DNA from: an uncultured Clostridia bacterium
GTDB lineage: Bacteria > Bacillota > Clostridia > Oscillospirales > Ruminococcaceae
Length of the DNA stretch: 64,000 nucleotides
Direction of reading: 5' to 3'
Assembly: GCA_947168885.1 (NCBI GenBank)
Contig: CAMVNQ010000001.1
Location: forward strand, 372,001-436,000
Program-made: the position numbers and the translations under genes
The notes under the pieces: generated by a model
Told to the model about the DNA's origin: nothing
Seen by the model: only the letters and a program-made list of their open reading frames with translations
Database searches by the model: none
Shown: one piece after another, positions 14,470 to 23,504 of the stretch
How positions within the stretch are numbered: position 1 is the first letter of the stretch
Layout of the letters: every line of letters starts with the position of its first letter

Positions 14470-16071
14470 TTATTCTCCGTCAACCACAAGTGTTGCCGAG
14501 CCGTAAGCTTTCAGCGGCTTTCCGTTCTCGTCAAACTCAGTGGTATAGCGCACATGGAAAGGTATGCGTCCGACAGTGAGCGGGATGATGGCTTCAAGCT
14601 TTTCGGCGCCGTCTTCGAGTTTTCTCAGCATCTCGTAGTACATATCCTTGTAATCCATAGGGAATAAGCCTGTCTCAAACACCGGATCGGGGTAATTCTC
14701 CACTACGGCAGGAACTCCCAGATCCCGCATACACCGGTAACACGGACGCATCTGCTTTGTGGAGAAGATGTATTCCCAGGCGTAAACATTGGCGTGTTCG
14801 CTTGCCATACGGAATTTGCGTTCGCTGTCCTCGACAGCCATGAAGCGCTTCTTTTCGGCGGTTATGTTGCGTACCATAGCATAGAAGATGTACTCGTTTT
14901 CGGCTTTTCCGATCATGCGGACATCACTTCGCACACATATCCTGTCGGGACCGCATATTTTTGAACATACATTACGCCATGTTTCACAGGATTCCTCATC
15001 GCAGCTCCGGATAGCTCTGTTGAGGGTATCTTCAAAGATCTGTTTGTTTTCCTCGTCGAAGCTGTCCATAGGATCGGAGCAGAGTATCTCCTTCTCGGTC
15101 ATATTCATGCCGATTTCTTTCATGTATTTCTGGTTGATCCGCAGGATATCGCATTTGCCGTTCTGGTATCTGAATATCGCGGCTCCGCCGACATAGTTGT
15201 TGAATATCAGCGTTTCGAGCGAATTGGGATCCCAGAATTTCCCTGCGTCCATTGTGGAGATAAGATCCATGGCTGCCGCGGCAGGCTCATGGTCGAAACG
15301 GCGGAGCTTTTCCGTGAATTCTTCCGCTTCCACAGGCTTCGAGTACAGATATCCCTGTATATAGCTGCAGCCTATGCTCTTCATATAGTCTGCCTGCTCG
15401 ATCGTCTCTACGCCTTCCGCCACCACAGGTGTGTTGAGCCACTTGGTCATCTGCACGATAGAGCTTATGATCGTACCGCCTCTGCCGCCTATATCACCGC
15501 TCAGGAACCGCATATCGAGCTTTATCACGTCAACATCAAGATCCTTCAGGACGTTGAGAGATGAATAACCGCTCCCGAAATCGTCCATTTCTACCTTATA
15601 TCCGAGTTCATGCAGTTTCCTGAGTGTGCCGGTCACAAGTTCCATGCCGCCGATGGCGGAGGATTCTGTGATCTCCACATGGAGCAGCCTGACCGGTATA
15701 TCGTATTTTATCCTTATCTTTTCGAGCAGGTCGATGTAATCTTCGTGGATGATATCATGGCGCGACATATTGAAGGAGATCGGGACTGCGGAGATCCGGT
15801 CTGTGAGGAGTGCTTTCTGAAACTTGCAGACATCCTCAAAAACGTGCAGATCGGCTTTATATATAAGGTCGTTCTCTTCAAGCACGGGAATGAAGTCGGA
15901 TGGGTATTGCATACCGAATTCAGGGTGTTTCCAGCGCATGAGGGCTTCCGCGCCTATCATCCTTCCGGTGGTATGGTTTATCTTGGGCTGATAGCAAACA
16001 AATATATGGCCATTCCGGAGCGCTTCATCGAAGCATCCGATAAGTTCCTGTCCTGTCATTCTCTTTGCCAT
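14470..16071 (-). CDS. EAL-domain cyclic-di-GMP phosphodiesterase with C-terminal sensory region
   Basis: A 533-residue protein; ATG 16071 stands behind AAGGAGATAACAGGT. Residues ~10-255 are an EAL domain with all expected residues: GAEALMRW, SFNMSR, HVEITESS, the DDFGSGYSS loop, VIKLD, VVAEGVET and YIQGYLYSKP, so it should hydrolyse c-di-GMP to pGpG. The C-terminal ~270 residues look like two PAS-type sensory modules (NYVGGAAIFRYQNGKCDILRI; then a second after residue 420). EAL at the N-terminus with PAS-like domains behind it is the reverse of the common order. No membrane segment, so it is cytosolic. It faces away from the kinase operon. Confidence 0.88.
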   Translation of the reverse strand: MAKRMTGQELIGCFDEALRNGHIFVCYQPKINHTTGRMIGAEALMRWKHPEFGMQYPSDFIPVLEENDLIYKADLHVFEDVCKFQKALLTDRISAVPISFNMSRHDIIHEDYIDLLEKIRIKYDIPVRLLHVEITESSAIGGMELVTGTLRKLHELGYKVEMDDFGSGYSSLNVLKDLDVDVIKLDMRFLSGDIGGRGGTIISSIVQMTKWLNTPVVAEGVETIEQADYMKSIGCSYIQGYLYSKPVEAEEFTEKLRRFDHEPAAAAMDLISTMDAGKFWDPNSLETLIFNNYVGGAAIFRYQNGKCDILRINQKYMKEIGMNMTEKEILCSDPMDSFDEENKQIFEDTLNRAIRSCDEESCETWRNVCSKICGPDRICVRSDVRMIGKAENEYIFYAMVRNITAEKKRFMAVEDSERKFRMASEHANVYAWEYIFSTKQMRPCYRCMRDLGVPAVVENYPDPVFETGLFPMDYKDMYYEMLRKLEDGAEKLEAIIPLTVGRIPFHVRYTTEFDENGKPLKAYGSATLVVDGE

Positions 16072-16170
16072 ACCTGTTATCTCCTTACAGTTACTTTACA
16101 ATATTATATCATAGAATGATAGAAAATTCAAGAGCTTTTTAATAATATAACCAAAAATCCGCGGCTTTGG

Positions 16171-16199
16171 TTGAAATTTACATTATAATGTGCTATAAT
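16171..16199 (+). promoter_or_regulatory. Orphan promoter-like sequence
   Basis: TTGAAA 16171-16176, a 17-base spacer, TATAAT 16194-16199. No intact gene follows in this direction before the DUF4143 fragment at 16612, so it may have served a lost gene. Confidence 0.45.
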
Positions 16200-16311
16200 C
16201 AGAACAGAAGGATATTTTCAGGCTCTTATCCGATAGGTGTGGGTATGAAAATGGGTATTTGTACGAGTATGACCGCATTTATTCCACGGTCATCTTGACA
16301 CGATGCCTCTC

Positions 16312-16357
16312 GTTCGATGCTGTAATGCGCGCATCGTGCGCGCTTTTGGCATCGAAC
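16312..16357. repeat. Nested REP-like hairpin, copy 1
   Basis: Outer stem GTTCGATGC/GCATCGAAC, inner stem GCGCGC/GCGCGC closing on the loop ATCGT. A second unit GAACGC-TTCGT-GCGTTC follows. The same two-stem plan with an ATCGT loop recurs at 30160-30203. Confidence 0.55.
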
Positions 16358-16611
16358 TGAACGCTTCGTGCGTTCGATTCAAGTGTGATAGTCGGGCAGC
16401 ACCGGCAGGGTCTGTCGGTCATCCCCTCTGGCTCCTTCGTCGCCACCTCCCCGCTAACCGGGGAGACACCCCTAAAGGGCTGCTGCCGCAGTAGTCCCTT
16501 CAGGGGCTATCTGCCAGCTACACAGCCTATCACATTTGAAACTCATGCCAAGATGCTTTCGCGGCATAAACGCTGTATTCTGCTTTTTAGTCTGCTGTCT
16601 TATTTCCGGTT

Positions 16612-16789
16612 TATGACGTTATCTGTTCCGGCTCGCTCATGGGAATCAGCTACAAGAAGATACATTCCAACAGCGTCGGTTTCAAGGACGACTACGAGAT
16701 GCACTCAATGGATTTCGAGGAGTTTCTTTGGGCTCTCGGATATTCGGACGAGCAGATCAACGGGCTTTACCGGCATATGATAGATGTTA
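16612..16789 (+). pseudogene. Duplicated fragment of the DUF4143 ATPase gene
   Basis: 178 bases nearly identical to 21375-21552 (only a handful of substitutions by eye), covering the middle of the ATPase (SGSLMGISYKK to YRHMIDV). No start, no Walker A region and no C-terminus; it breaks into unrelated sequence on both sides. It shows a local segmental duplication inside the island. Confidence 0.85.
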
Positions 16790-16807
16790 AACAGATCATA
16801 AGAACAA

Positions 16808-16839
16808 AACCCGTCCGGTTGTGATATTCCGGACGGGTT
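16808..16839. terminator. Terminator after the DUF4143 fragment and the acyltransferase pseudogene
   Basis: AACCCGTCCGG pairs with CCGGACGGGTT across GTTGTGATAT. It lies 10 bases past the stop of the minus-strand pseudogene, so it probably acts for that gene. Confidence 0.7.
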
Positions 16840-16848
16840 GCAATAATA

Positions 16849-17605
16849 TTACTCGGGAAGAATAAAATCGTTTATCTCGAAATACTCCGGCGGTTCCTGT
16901 ACACAATTTATCCCATTCTCCGTAAGGATAGCGGCGAAGCGGTCGGTATATCTGCTGTCATCGTTTCGCTGCATTATGTTGATGCAGAAGTTCTCACCCG
17001 CCGTGAAAATTTCGATCGAAATACCGCCGCTGAGTCTCATATCAATTATAGGAATAAAATCGTACATGTATTTATCAAGCCCGCTGAACGGGACACGACC
17101 GGTGTAGCTTACCTCAAAGGTGTTCTGACCTATTCCGTTCAGCAGAAATTTCTTCATATACTCATGCTTTTCTGCGAGCGTAAGAGTTTTTATCTTCTTC
17201 TCGTTTTCAATATGTTCGTTCACAGAAAGCACATCATTATCATCGTCCGCACGGACTATGATAGTTCCGCGAGCCATTGTGTTGAGCAGCTCGATGTCCC
17301 TGTTCTTCATTCTGCTTGTGTAGGGGATAGGAACGATATTCACATGGCACAGGTGGCTGTGCGGCTTGTTGAGAGCCTTTCTGTACTGGTGCTGCATACC
17401 GCAGACTATCGGCAGCTCGCATTCCGGGTGAATATCGGATATTGCGCGGTACATACGAGAAATACGGATAGCGGGTAATGGCAAGATCGGCGGCGCCTCT
17501 GAGCATATCGACATTTACAGGCTCCGTCATTTCAAAAATCGTCCTGATAGTGTTGTGCAGGTCTTTTTCTGCGGCATATATAAGGTTGTTTACTCTGTAT
17601 TCCAT
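16849..17605 (-). pseudogene. Condensation/acetyltransferase-like protein with internal deletion
   Basis: It starts at ATG 17605 (MEYRVNNLIYAAEKDLHN), whose ~50 residues match the opening of alcohol acetyltransferase/condensation-fold proteins (helix, then ADLAITRYPYF). Near 17465 the frame shifts and the sequence jumps to the C-terminal third (AISDIHPECELPIVCG, then VPFSGLDKYM, to the stop at 16849). The middle, with the HHxxxD(G) catalytic motif, is missing: about 200 residues deleted plus a frameshift. The two ends are collinear with a ~420-residue family, so this is a dead gene. Confidence 0.7.
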
Positions 17606-17755
17606 AAATCTGCCTCGCATAAAATATTTTTCAAACGAGATTATAACATATTTCCTCAAAGCAGTCAACAATAAATGATAACCGGTTAGTTTTTGTGGAA
17701 AATGTGATAAAAGATATATATTGATAGCAAGAAATCGCATAAGAACGGAGAGAAC

Positions 17756-20700
17756 ATGAGAAAAAGCACAAAGAAAGTTGATATTATCATTATCGCGGTC
17801 ATAATACTGTTGATCGCGGGTGTAGTATTACTTGCCGTTCTTCCGAAGCAGGAGCAGCAGGAAGACAGTGGTATTTCGGCGGCAAGGGAAGTCACAGTGT
17901 CGGACTACAACGGAAAGCGCATCGGTGTACTTACCGGAACAAATTATGACGCGGTCACACAGGAATACTTTCCGGACAGCGAATGCCTTTATTATTCGGG
18001 GTATTCCGATCTGAACGCAGCTCTGCTCGAAGGTAAGATAGACGGATTCCTCGGTGACGAACCTGTACTGAGATCCATTCATAATGAACAGCCGGAGATA
18101 GATTACGTAAAGGACAAGGTCACTGACAATCAATATTCTTTCGCTTTCCGCAAAAACGATGAAGCCGAAGCAAGGCTCTGCGCTCAGATGAATGAGTTCC
18201 TTGCGAAACTGCGAAACAACGGTACTCTTGAGGACATGGAGCTGATATGGTACGGCAATGACGAGAGCAAAAAGGCCGTGGATATGTCGGGTCTTGACGG
18301 TAAAAACGGTACAATACACGTTATAACCACCTCTACCGATGCACCGTTTTCGTATATCAAGGACGGAAAGAATGTGGGTTATGACATTGATGTGGTAGTA
18401 CGGTTCTGCCGAGAATACGGATATGCGCTTGACCTCGGTGACGCGGATTTTTCCGCACGAATACCGGCTATCGAATCCGGGAAGTATGATTTCACCACCG
18501 CGATGAATGTTACCGAGGAGCGCAAGGAACAGGTACTGTTTTCAGATAAGGTAAGCGGCGGCGGGATCGCGCTTGCGGTAAGAGCATCCGACCTTTCATA
18601 CAAAAATGACATATCTCTCTCCGATTTCAACGGAAAGAGAGCCGGTATTGTTACCGGAACTTTTCATGATACTGTCATAAACAGAGTATTCCCGGATTCC
18701 GCAATATCGGAATACAACACTATTTCAGATCTTATCACGGCTCTGACATCCGGCAAGATAGACTACTTCTTGAATATTACAGAGGGTGCGCAGGCTATCA
18801 TAAAAGAAAGACCGGAGCTTACATATATAGATATGCCTGTCGAGCAGTTTTACATTGGCGCGCTGTTCCCGAAAGCAGAGACGAGCGATAAGCTGAGGTC
18901 GGAATTTGATGAGTTCATAACAAGACTGAAAAGTGACGGTACACTTGATGAAATAATAGAGTATTGGAAAAGTGATGAGTCCTCCGGAAAGAATGTTGAT
19001 ATAAGCGGACTTGACCCCATAAACGGAACGATAAACTTTGCCAACAACACTATAAATCCGCCTATGTCGTTTATTTCGGGCAGCGGGTTTGCAGGTGTTG
19101 AACCGGATATTATGGTAAGGTTCTGCAAGGAATACGGGTACGGTCTGAACCTGATAGATGTCGATGTTGGCGGCATTTTACCCGGTATCGCAACGGGAAT
19201 GTACGATATGGCTATGAGCAATATGGTCATTACCGAGGAGCGTAAGGAGAGCGCAAACTTTTCTGTGCCGTATAATTCGGGTGAGCTTGTGCTTATAATG
19301 CCGAAAGAAGCTGTAGACTCATACAAAGGCATATCTTATAGTGATTATGCCGGAAAAACTATCGGTGTCGGAACGGGAAGTATGTTCGATGTCCTCGTTG
19401 AAAACAGTATTCCGAATGCCAAACTCATGTACTTCAACACATATCCGGATATGGTGACAGCCCTTGAAACAGGAAAGGTAGAAGCGATATGTATAGATGA
19501 ACCTGTCATAAAGTACATTATGGCGACCGAAGATCACGCCATTGACTATATAGCTGAGCCTATTGAAGAATACAATTACGGCTTTGCTTTCCCTAAAACG
19601 GAAAAAGGAAGAAAACTCCGTGATGAGTTCAATGGATTTTTGAACAGAATAAAGACTGACGGCACACTGCTCAAAATAGAAGACAAATGGTTCAGTGCAG
19701 ACGAAAACAGTCATACACTTCCGGAAATAGATAATTTCAATGCAGAACGCGGCATACTGAGACTTGCCACAGAAGCATTGAATATGCCGTTTGTGTATCT
19801 TGAAGAAAACCATATAGCAGGGTATGAAATAGATATTGCGTACAGATTCTGCGAGGAATATGGGTACGGACTTGACATTACCGATATGAGCTTTGACGCG
19901 ATAATTCCCTCGCTCACATCGGGTATGTGTGATTTAAGCTGCTCAAGTATGAATATTACCGAAGAAAGAGCGGAAAGCGTTTATTTTTCCGTCCCGGATT
20001 ATACCGGCGGTGCGGTTCTCGCAGTAAGAAAGTCGGATATCGGTGGAACAACACGGTCTGTCCATTCCGAACAAAACATACTTGACAGCATCGCGGATAG
20101 CTTCGAGAAAAACTTTATCCGCGAAGACCGCTGGAAACTTATCCTTGACGGTATCGGCACGACCTGCCTTATAACCGTTCTTTCGGCATTGTTCGGCTCG
20201 GTGCTTGCGTTCCTTGTGTGTATGTTCAGACGGACGGGAAGCAGGCTTGCAAATGCTGTTTCCAACTTATATGTAAGGCTACTGCAAGGTACACCGATAG
20301 TAGTTCTGCTGATGATACTCTACTATGTAGTTCTCGGTAAATCCGGACTTGAAGCGGTATGGGTGGCTGTGATCGGCTTTACGCTCAACTTCGGCGCGTA
20401 TGCTTCGGAAATAATGCGTTCGGGCATCGAGAGCGTTGACGGTGGGCAGCGCGAAGCCGCGCTTGCCCTTGGATATAACGAAAATCAGGCGTTCTTTAAG
20501 TTCATATTCCCGCAGGCGGCTGTGCGTTTTTTGCCCGTATATAACGGCGAGATAGTATCGTTGCTTAAAAGCACTTCGATAGTCGGTTATATCGCAATTC
20601 AAGACCTCACAAAAATGAGCGACATTATCAGAAGCCGCACTTACGAAGCGTTTTTCCCACTTATCGCTACAGCGATAATCTACTTCATTCTCGCTTGGAT

Positions 20701-20815
20701 AAATTCACTGATATTAAAGCTGATTCTCAAAGGATTTGACAAAAGACATACCTCAAAAGACCTCCGCGAATCCCGGAAAAAAGTCATATATGGACATCAA
20801 GACTTTCTGCGATGA
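17756..20815 (+). CDS. Amino-acid ABC permease fused to serial substrate-binding domains (long form)
   Basis: A 1019-residue protein, ATG behind CGGAGAGAAC. One N-terminal membrane anchor (~9-30). Then SBP_bac_3-type lobes in an unusual register: lobe 2 only (~46-175), a full module (~180-405), a full module (~420-645), lobe 1 only (~664-760), and directly a polar-amino-acid type permease (~776-1000) with [13 protein letters not shown] and the EAA loop [15 protein letters not shown]. The repeated 'YDxxxxxMNVTEERKE' and 'GTLxxIxxxW' marks set the module borders. The protein would display several binding sites outside the membrane and form the importer with a separate ATPase. No ATPase gene follows here; it may share the one at 57512. 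The paralogue at 55236 has one full module fewer. The last ~25 residues (after FDKRHT) are unlike the paralogue and may be frayed. Confidence 0.85.
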   Translation: MRKSTKKVDIIIIAVIILLIAGVVLLAVLPKQEQQEDSGISAAREVTVSDYNGKRIGVLTGTNYDAVTQEYFPDSECLYYSGYSDLNAALLEGKIDGFLGDEPVLRSIHNEQPEIDYVKDKVTDNQYSFAFRKNDEAEARLCAQMNEFLAKLRNNGTLEDMELIWYGNDESKKAVDMSGLDGKNGTIHVITTSTDAPFSYIKDGKNVGYDIDVVVRFCREYGYALDLGDADFSARIPAIESGKYDFTTAMNVTEERKEQVLFSDKVSGGGIALAVRASDLSYKNDISLSDFNGKRAGIVTGTFHDTVINRVFPDSAISEYNTISDLITALTSGKIDYFLNITEGAQAIIKERPELTYIDMPVEQFYIGALFPKAETSDKLRSEFDEFITRLKSDGTLDEIIEYWKSDESSGKNVDISGLDPINGTINFANNTINPPMSFISGSGFAGVEPDIMVRFCKEYGYGLNLIDVDVGGILPGIATGMYDMAMSNMVITEERKESANFSVPYNSGELVLIMPKEAVDSYKGISYSDYAGKTIGVGTGSMFDVLVENSIPNAKLMYFNTYPDMVTALETGKVEAICIDEPVIKYIMATEDHAIDYIAEPIEEYNYGFAFPKTEKGRKLRDEFNGFLNRIKTDGTLLKIEDKWFSADENSHTLPEIDNFNAERGILRLATEALNMPFVYLEENHIAGYEIDIAYRFCEEYGYGLDITDMSFDAIIPSLTSGMCDLSCSSMNITEERAESVYFSVPDYTGGAVLAVRKSDIGGTTRSVHSEQNILDSIADSFEKNFIREDRWKLILDGIGTTCLITVLSALFGSVLAFLVCMFRRTGSRLANAVSNLYVRLLQGTPIVVLLMILYYVVLGKSGLEAVWVAVIGFTLNFGAYASEIMRSGIESVDGGQREAALALGYNENQAFFKFIFPQAAVRFLPVYNGEIVSLLKSTSIVGYIAIQDLTKMSDIIRSRTYEAFFPLIATAIIYFILAWINSLILKLILKGFDKRHTSKDLRESRKKVIYGHQDFLR

Positions 20816-20979
20816 CGGCAGGATATCCGGATAATGGCGCGGTGTTTGCGAAGGCTCTGGAGAAGCTGCATAATGAAATAGCTGTTATAATCTTTTGCAA
20901 AAAGCGGTATTGTGTGTCTTGTCTGTTGAAAAATGTGTAAAATTACAATAAATCTCTTGGAAAAATGTGAAATTTCACC

Positions 20980-21008
20980 TTGATAAAGTTTGAATTTTGT
21001 GATATAAT
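20980..21008 (+). promoter_or_regulatory. Promoter of the DUF4143 ATPase gene
   Basis: TTGATA 20980-20985, a 17-base spacer, TATAAT 21003-21008 with TGTGA extension. The -10 box is only 19 bases from the ATG, so the leader is very short (about 10 bases). Confidence 0.7.
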
Positions 21009-21026
21009 AATGTCGGGTGATGATAA

Positions 21027-22364
21027 ATGGCACTTCTGAAACGCAAAATAGACACGTTTCTCGCCGAATGGAAAGTCGATCCCGACAGGAAGCCGCTTAT
21101 AGTCAAGGGCGCTCGTCAGATCGGCAAGACCGAGTCCATACGGCAGTTTGCGCGAAACAACTACGCAAATGTTATCGAGATCAACTTTGTCGAGCAGCCG
21201 AAATTCAAAGACATCTTCGACGACGGGTACGAACCGGACACGATAATCCGCAATATCACACTGAAAAGACCGGAATTTGAGTTTGCGGAAGGGGAAACGC
21301 TCATATTCTTCGACGAGCTGCAGGAATGTCCCGACTGCGCGACAAGTCTGAAATTCTTCAAGCAGGACGGGCGGTATGACGTTATCTGTTCCGGTTCGCT
21401 CATGGGTATCAGCTACAAGAAGATACATTCCAACAGCGTCGGCTTCAAGGACGACTACGAGATGCACTCAATGGATTTCGAGGAGTTCCTTTGGGCGCTC
21501 GGATATTCGGATGAGCAAATCAACGGGCTTTACAGGCACATGATAGATGTTACCCCGCTGTCACAGACCGAAATGAATGTGATGCTTGAACACTTCGGAG
21601 AATATATGGTTATAGGCGGTATGCCTGCTTTGGTGAACACGTTCGTGACGAACAAGAATTACAGCGGCATTCTGAAAATGCAGAAACAGCTTATTCTGGA
21701 CTACGAGGAAGACATAACGAAGTACGCCGAAAGCCTTGATAAAGCCAAAATATTGAATGTTTACAGAAAGATACCTGCGTTTCTCGGCAGCGACAACAAG
21801 AAGTTCCGCATATCAAAAGTCGCAAACGGAGCAAGGAACCGTGATTATGTAGGCGTGGTCGAGTGGCTCGACAATGCCGGGATAGTCAATGTCTGTTACT
21901 GTATGGATACCCCCGCGCTTCCCCTCGGCGGCAACAATCAGCCTGACAATTTCAAGCTGTATTTCCGGGATACGGGACTGTTAATCGGCTCGCTCGACGA
22001 TGAAGTACAGGATGATCTGCGGGCAAACAAGAATTTCAACACATACAAGGGTGCGATCTACGAGAACATTGTCGCGGATATGCTGTATAAACAGGGCTAT
22101 TCGCTGTATTTCTTCCGGAACGAAAAAAGCACGATAGAAATGGATTTCTTCGTGCGTGACGCGGATTCTCTTATCCCGGTCGAGGTCAAGGCTAATGACA
22201 ACAGCACACCCTCGCTGAACAAGCTGATCGACAAGCCGGAGTATGCCGATATCAGGTACGGCATCAAACTCGGGCGTAAGAATATAGGCTGGAACGGGAA
22301 GTTCTACACTTTCCCGTACTTTCTGACATTTATGCTGAAAAAGTGGCTGAAAGAGAAGCAATAA
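21027..22364 (+). CDS. AAA-type ATPase with DUF4143 C-terminal domain
   Basis: A 445-residue protein. Walker A GARQIGKT at 28-35, Walker B LIFFDELQ near 92-99, then the family's conserved GSLMGISY and FEEFLWALGY. The C-terminal DUF4143 region carries IEMDFFVRD...IPVEVKAND, an arrangement like a PD-(D/E)xK nuclease core. The family is common and patchily spread in gut Clostridia and Bacteroidetes; its physiological role is unknown. It has its own promoter and a terminator at 22442-22492. A 178-base piece of this gene lies 4.8 kb upstream. It is the last gene before the right att copy. Confidence 0.88.
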   Translation: MALLKRKIDTFLAEWKVDPDRKPLIVKGARQIGKTESIRQFARNNYANVIEINFVEQPKFKDIFDDGYEPDTIIRNITLKRPEFEFAEGETLIFFDELQECPDCATSLKFFKQDGRYDVICSGSLMGISYKKIHSNSVGFKDDYEMHSMDFEEFLWALGYSDEQINGLYRHMIDVTPLSQTEMNVMLEHFGEYMVIGGMPALVNTFVTNKNYSGILKMQKQLILDYEEDITKYAESLDKAKILNVYRKIPAFLGSDNKKFRISKVANGARNRDYVGVVEWLDNAGIVNVCYCMDTPALPLGGNNQPDNFKLYFRDTGLLIGSLDDEVQDDLRANKNFNTYKGAIYENIVADMLYKQGYSLYFFRNEKSTIEMDFFVRDADSLIPVEVKANDNSTPSLNKLIDKPEYADIRYGIKLGRKNIGWNGKFYTFPYFLTFMLKKWLKEKQ

Positions 22365-22441
22365 GGAATTATCGGAACGGATGCTGTAATGACCGTTGGT
22401 TTCAAACAGAGGATCGTATTGACTGCAATATGGATAAGAAT

Positions 22442-22492
22442 GAACGGGTTTATATTAGTTTGGCAATAAAACAAAAAACAATAAACCCGTTC
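22442..22492 (+). terminator. Long-loop hairpin after the DUF4143 ATPase
   Basis: GAACGGGTTTAT at 22442-22453 and its exact complement at 22481-22492; the 27-base loop is A-rich. No strong U-run follows, so termination is likely but not certain. Confidence 0.5.
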
Positions 22493-22630
22493 TACAAAAT
22501 ATCCAGAAATTTCCAAAAGTGTTTCTCATTTAGTGTCTTTTTGTGTTACATTGAACAAGTGCGCTGATGCAATTGGTACAAAACGTTGTCTAAAAGTAAC
22601 TAATAATTTGATGCGATTTAGGCTTAAAGT

Positions 22631-22687
22631 CTTTGAGGGGGTAGTGGGCGTTAGCTCGTGTGAGTTCAAGTCTCATTCTCCGCACCA
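22631..22687 (+). repeat. att-like direct repeat, right copy (3' part of tRNA-Leu)
   Basis: Identical for 57 bases to 8211-8267. The bases before it (AAGT) do not continue the tRNA 5' half, so it is not a functional tRNA gene. Confidence 0.88.
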
Positions 22688-22690
22688 GAA

Positions 22691-22721
22691 AAACCGTTTG
22701 ATTTATTCAGACGGTTTTTTT
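22691..22721 (+). terminator. Original terminator of tRNA-Leu
   Basis: AAACCGTTTGA pairs with TCAGACGGTTT (one wobble) and runs into TTTT. It sits immediately past the right att copy, where the terminator of the uninterrupted tRNA-Leu gene would have been. The stretch from here to 23023 holds no gene that I can support. Confidence 0.75.
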
Positions 22722-22898
22722 GTTTTCATAGCTATAATACAGCCGATTGCGGGAGTGGTACGATGCTGTTCAGAAGGGCTTCCGAATGCTCGCAGAAAAC
22801 GTGTAAACAAAGCAACTTTCCAAGGCGGTATTATAATTACGGAATAAATGTTGCTTTTTTCATTATTCTTCCGGATCGTCAAAACCGATACGACGGAA

Positions 22899-22937
22899 AT
22901 TGCCCCGCATTGTGCTGTACGAACGATGCGGGGCAAT
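22899..22937 (-). terminator. Hairpin downstream of the GNAT gene
   Basis: ATTGCCCCGCAT at 22899-22910 and its exact complement at 22926-22937. No U-run on the minus strand, so termination is uncertain. Confidence 0.45.
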
Positions 22938-23023
22938 TCATATACCTGCGTTGGGTTTTGTAATAATAGTGTCCGGACACTGTCATGCCGTCCGGATACA
23001 GGGACAGAGCAGATAATTCCGCT

Positions 23024-23488
23024 TTATCCTTCGACCGTTTTTGCCATTACATCATAGCAAAGATGATCTCCGTTTTCTGTTCTGATAGTGTGGTAATCGG
23101 TCTGTATGTATCCTCGTTTAAGATAAATTGCTTTTGCCGAAAGTGATGCATCGAGCACGATCTCGTCATAGTTCCGTGCTATCTCTTTTTCGGCAAAGTC
23201 TATCAGTTCCTTGCCGTAGCCCTTTCCCTGATACTGCGGCAGTACGAACAGCCTGCATATCTCGTTATCCTTTATTGTGACAGTCCCCGCCGCGTTGTTG
23301 TCGTCGCCGGTCAGAATAAAGACACGGCCTGCCGAAATGTCGGATGAGATGTTTTCGGCGCTGTGGTGGGCAAGAAAGAACGCGACAGCTCCCGCCGGGT
23401 AGTAGTGGGGATATACCGCATTTATCGTTGTATGTGTGATAGTTCTGACAGTTTCAAAGTCAGACATCTGTGCCGATCTGATCGTCAT
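23024..23488 (-). CDS. GNAT-family N-acetyltransferase
   Basis: I choose ATG 23488 (MTIRSAQMSDF) behind AGGAGAAACAGC; the frame is open further but that would run into the methyltransferase gene. About 154 residues. The acetyl-CoA binding motif A is clear: CRLFVLPQYQGKGYGKEL. The C-terminal YLKRGYIQTDYHTI is the usual last strand pair. The acceptor substrate cannot be told from sequence. It is 16 bases downstream of the methyltransferase and likely co-transcribed. Confidence 0.85.
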   Translation of the reverse strand: MTIRSAQMSDFETVRTITHTTINAVYPHYYPAGAVAFFLAHHSAENISSDISAGRVFILTGDDNNAAGTVTIKDNEICRLFVLPQYQGKGYGKELIDFAEKEIARNYDEIVLDASLSAKAIYLKRGYIQTDYHTIRTENGDHLCYDVMAKTVEG

Positions 23489-23504
23489 GCTGTTTCTCCT
23501 GTAC

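Larger units (their letters stand above)
16072..16611. other. 540-base gene-free stretch with an orphan promoter and hairpin repeats
   Basis: It holds a plus-strand promoter-like pair at 16171-16199 and a nested hairpin at 16312-16357, both listed separately, then a GC-rich stretch around 16425-16510 with inverted CCCCGCTAACCGGGG and CCTAAAGGG/CCCTTCAGG type pairings. I see no gene here. It is probably the eroded upstream part of the duplicated DUF4143 locus. Confidence 0.5.
8268..22687. mobile_element. Genomic island integrated at tRNA-Leu
   Basis: About 14.4 kb bounded by the 57-base tRNA-Leu repeats. Contents: IS3 transposase, PIN_8-like/kinase operon, integrase remnant, IS66 remnant, EAL protein, deleted acyltransferase, ABC permease with serial binding domains, and a DUF4143 ATPase with a duplicated fragment. 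The integrase is broken, so the island is probably fixed. The AT-rich part (9.6-13.5 kb) differs clearly in base composition from the rest, so the island is likely a mosaic of more than one arrival. Confidence 0.75.

Noticed and set aside
21027-22364. DUF4143 ATPase as part of the defence pair
   Set aside because: It has its own promoter and different base composition, lies 7.5 kb away, and the family is common outside defence islands.
22631-22687. Second tRNA-Leu gene
   Set aside because: Only the 3' 57 bases are present; acceptor 5' strand and D arm are missing, so it is an att repeat.
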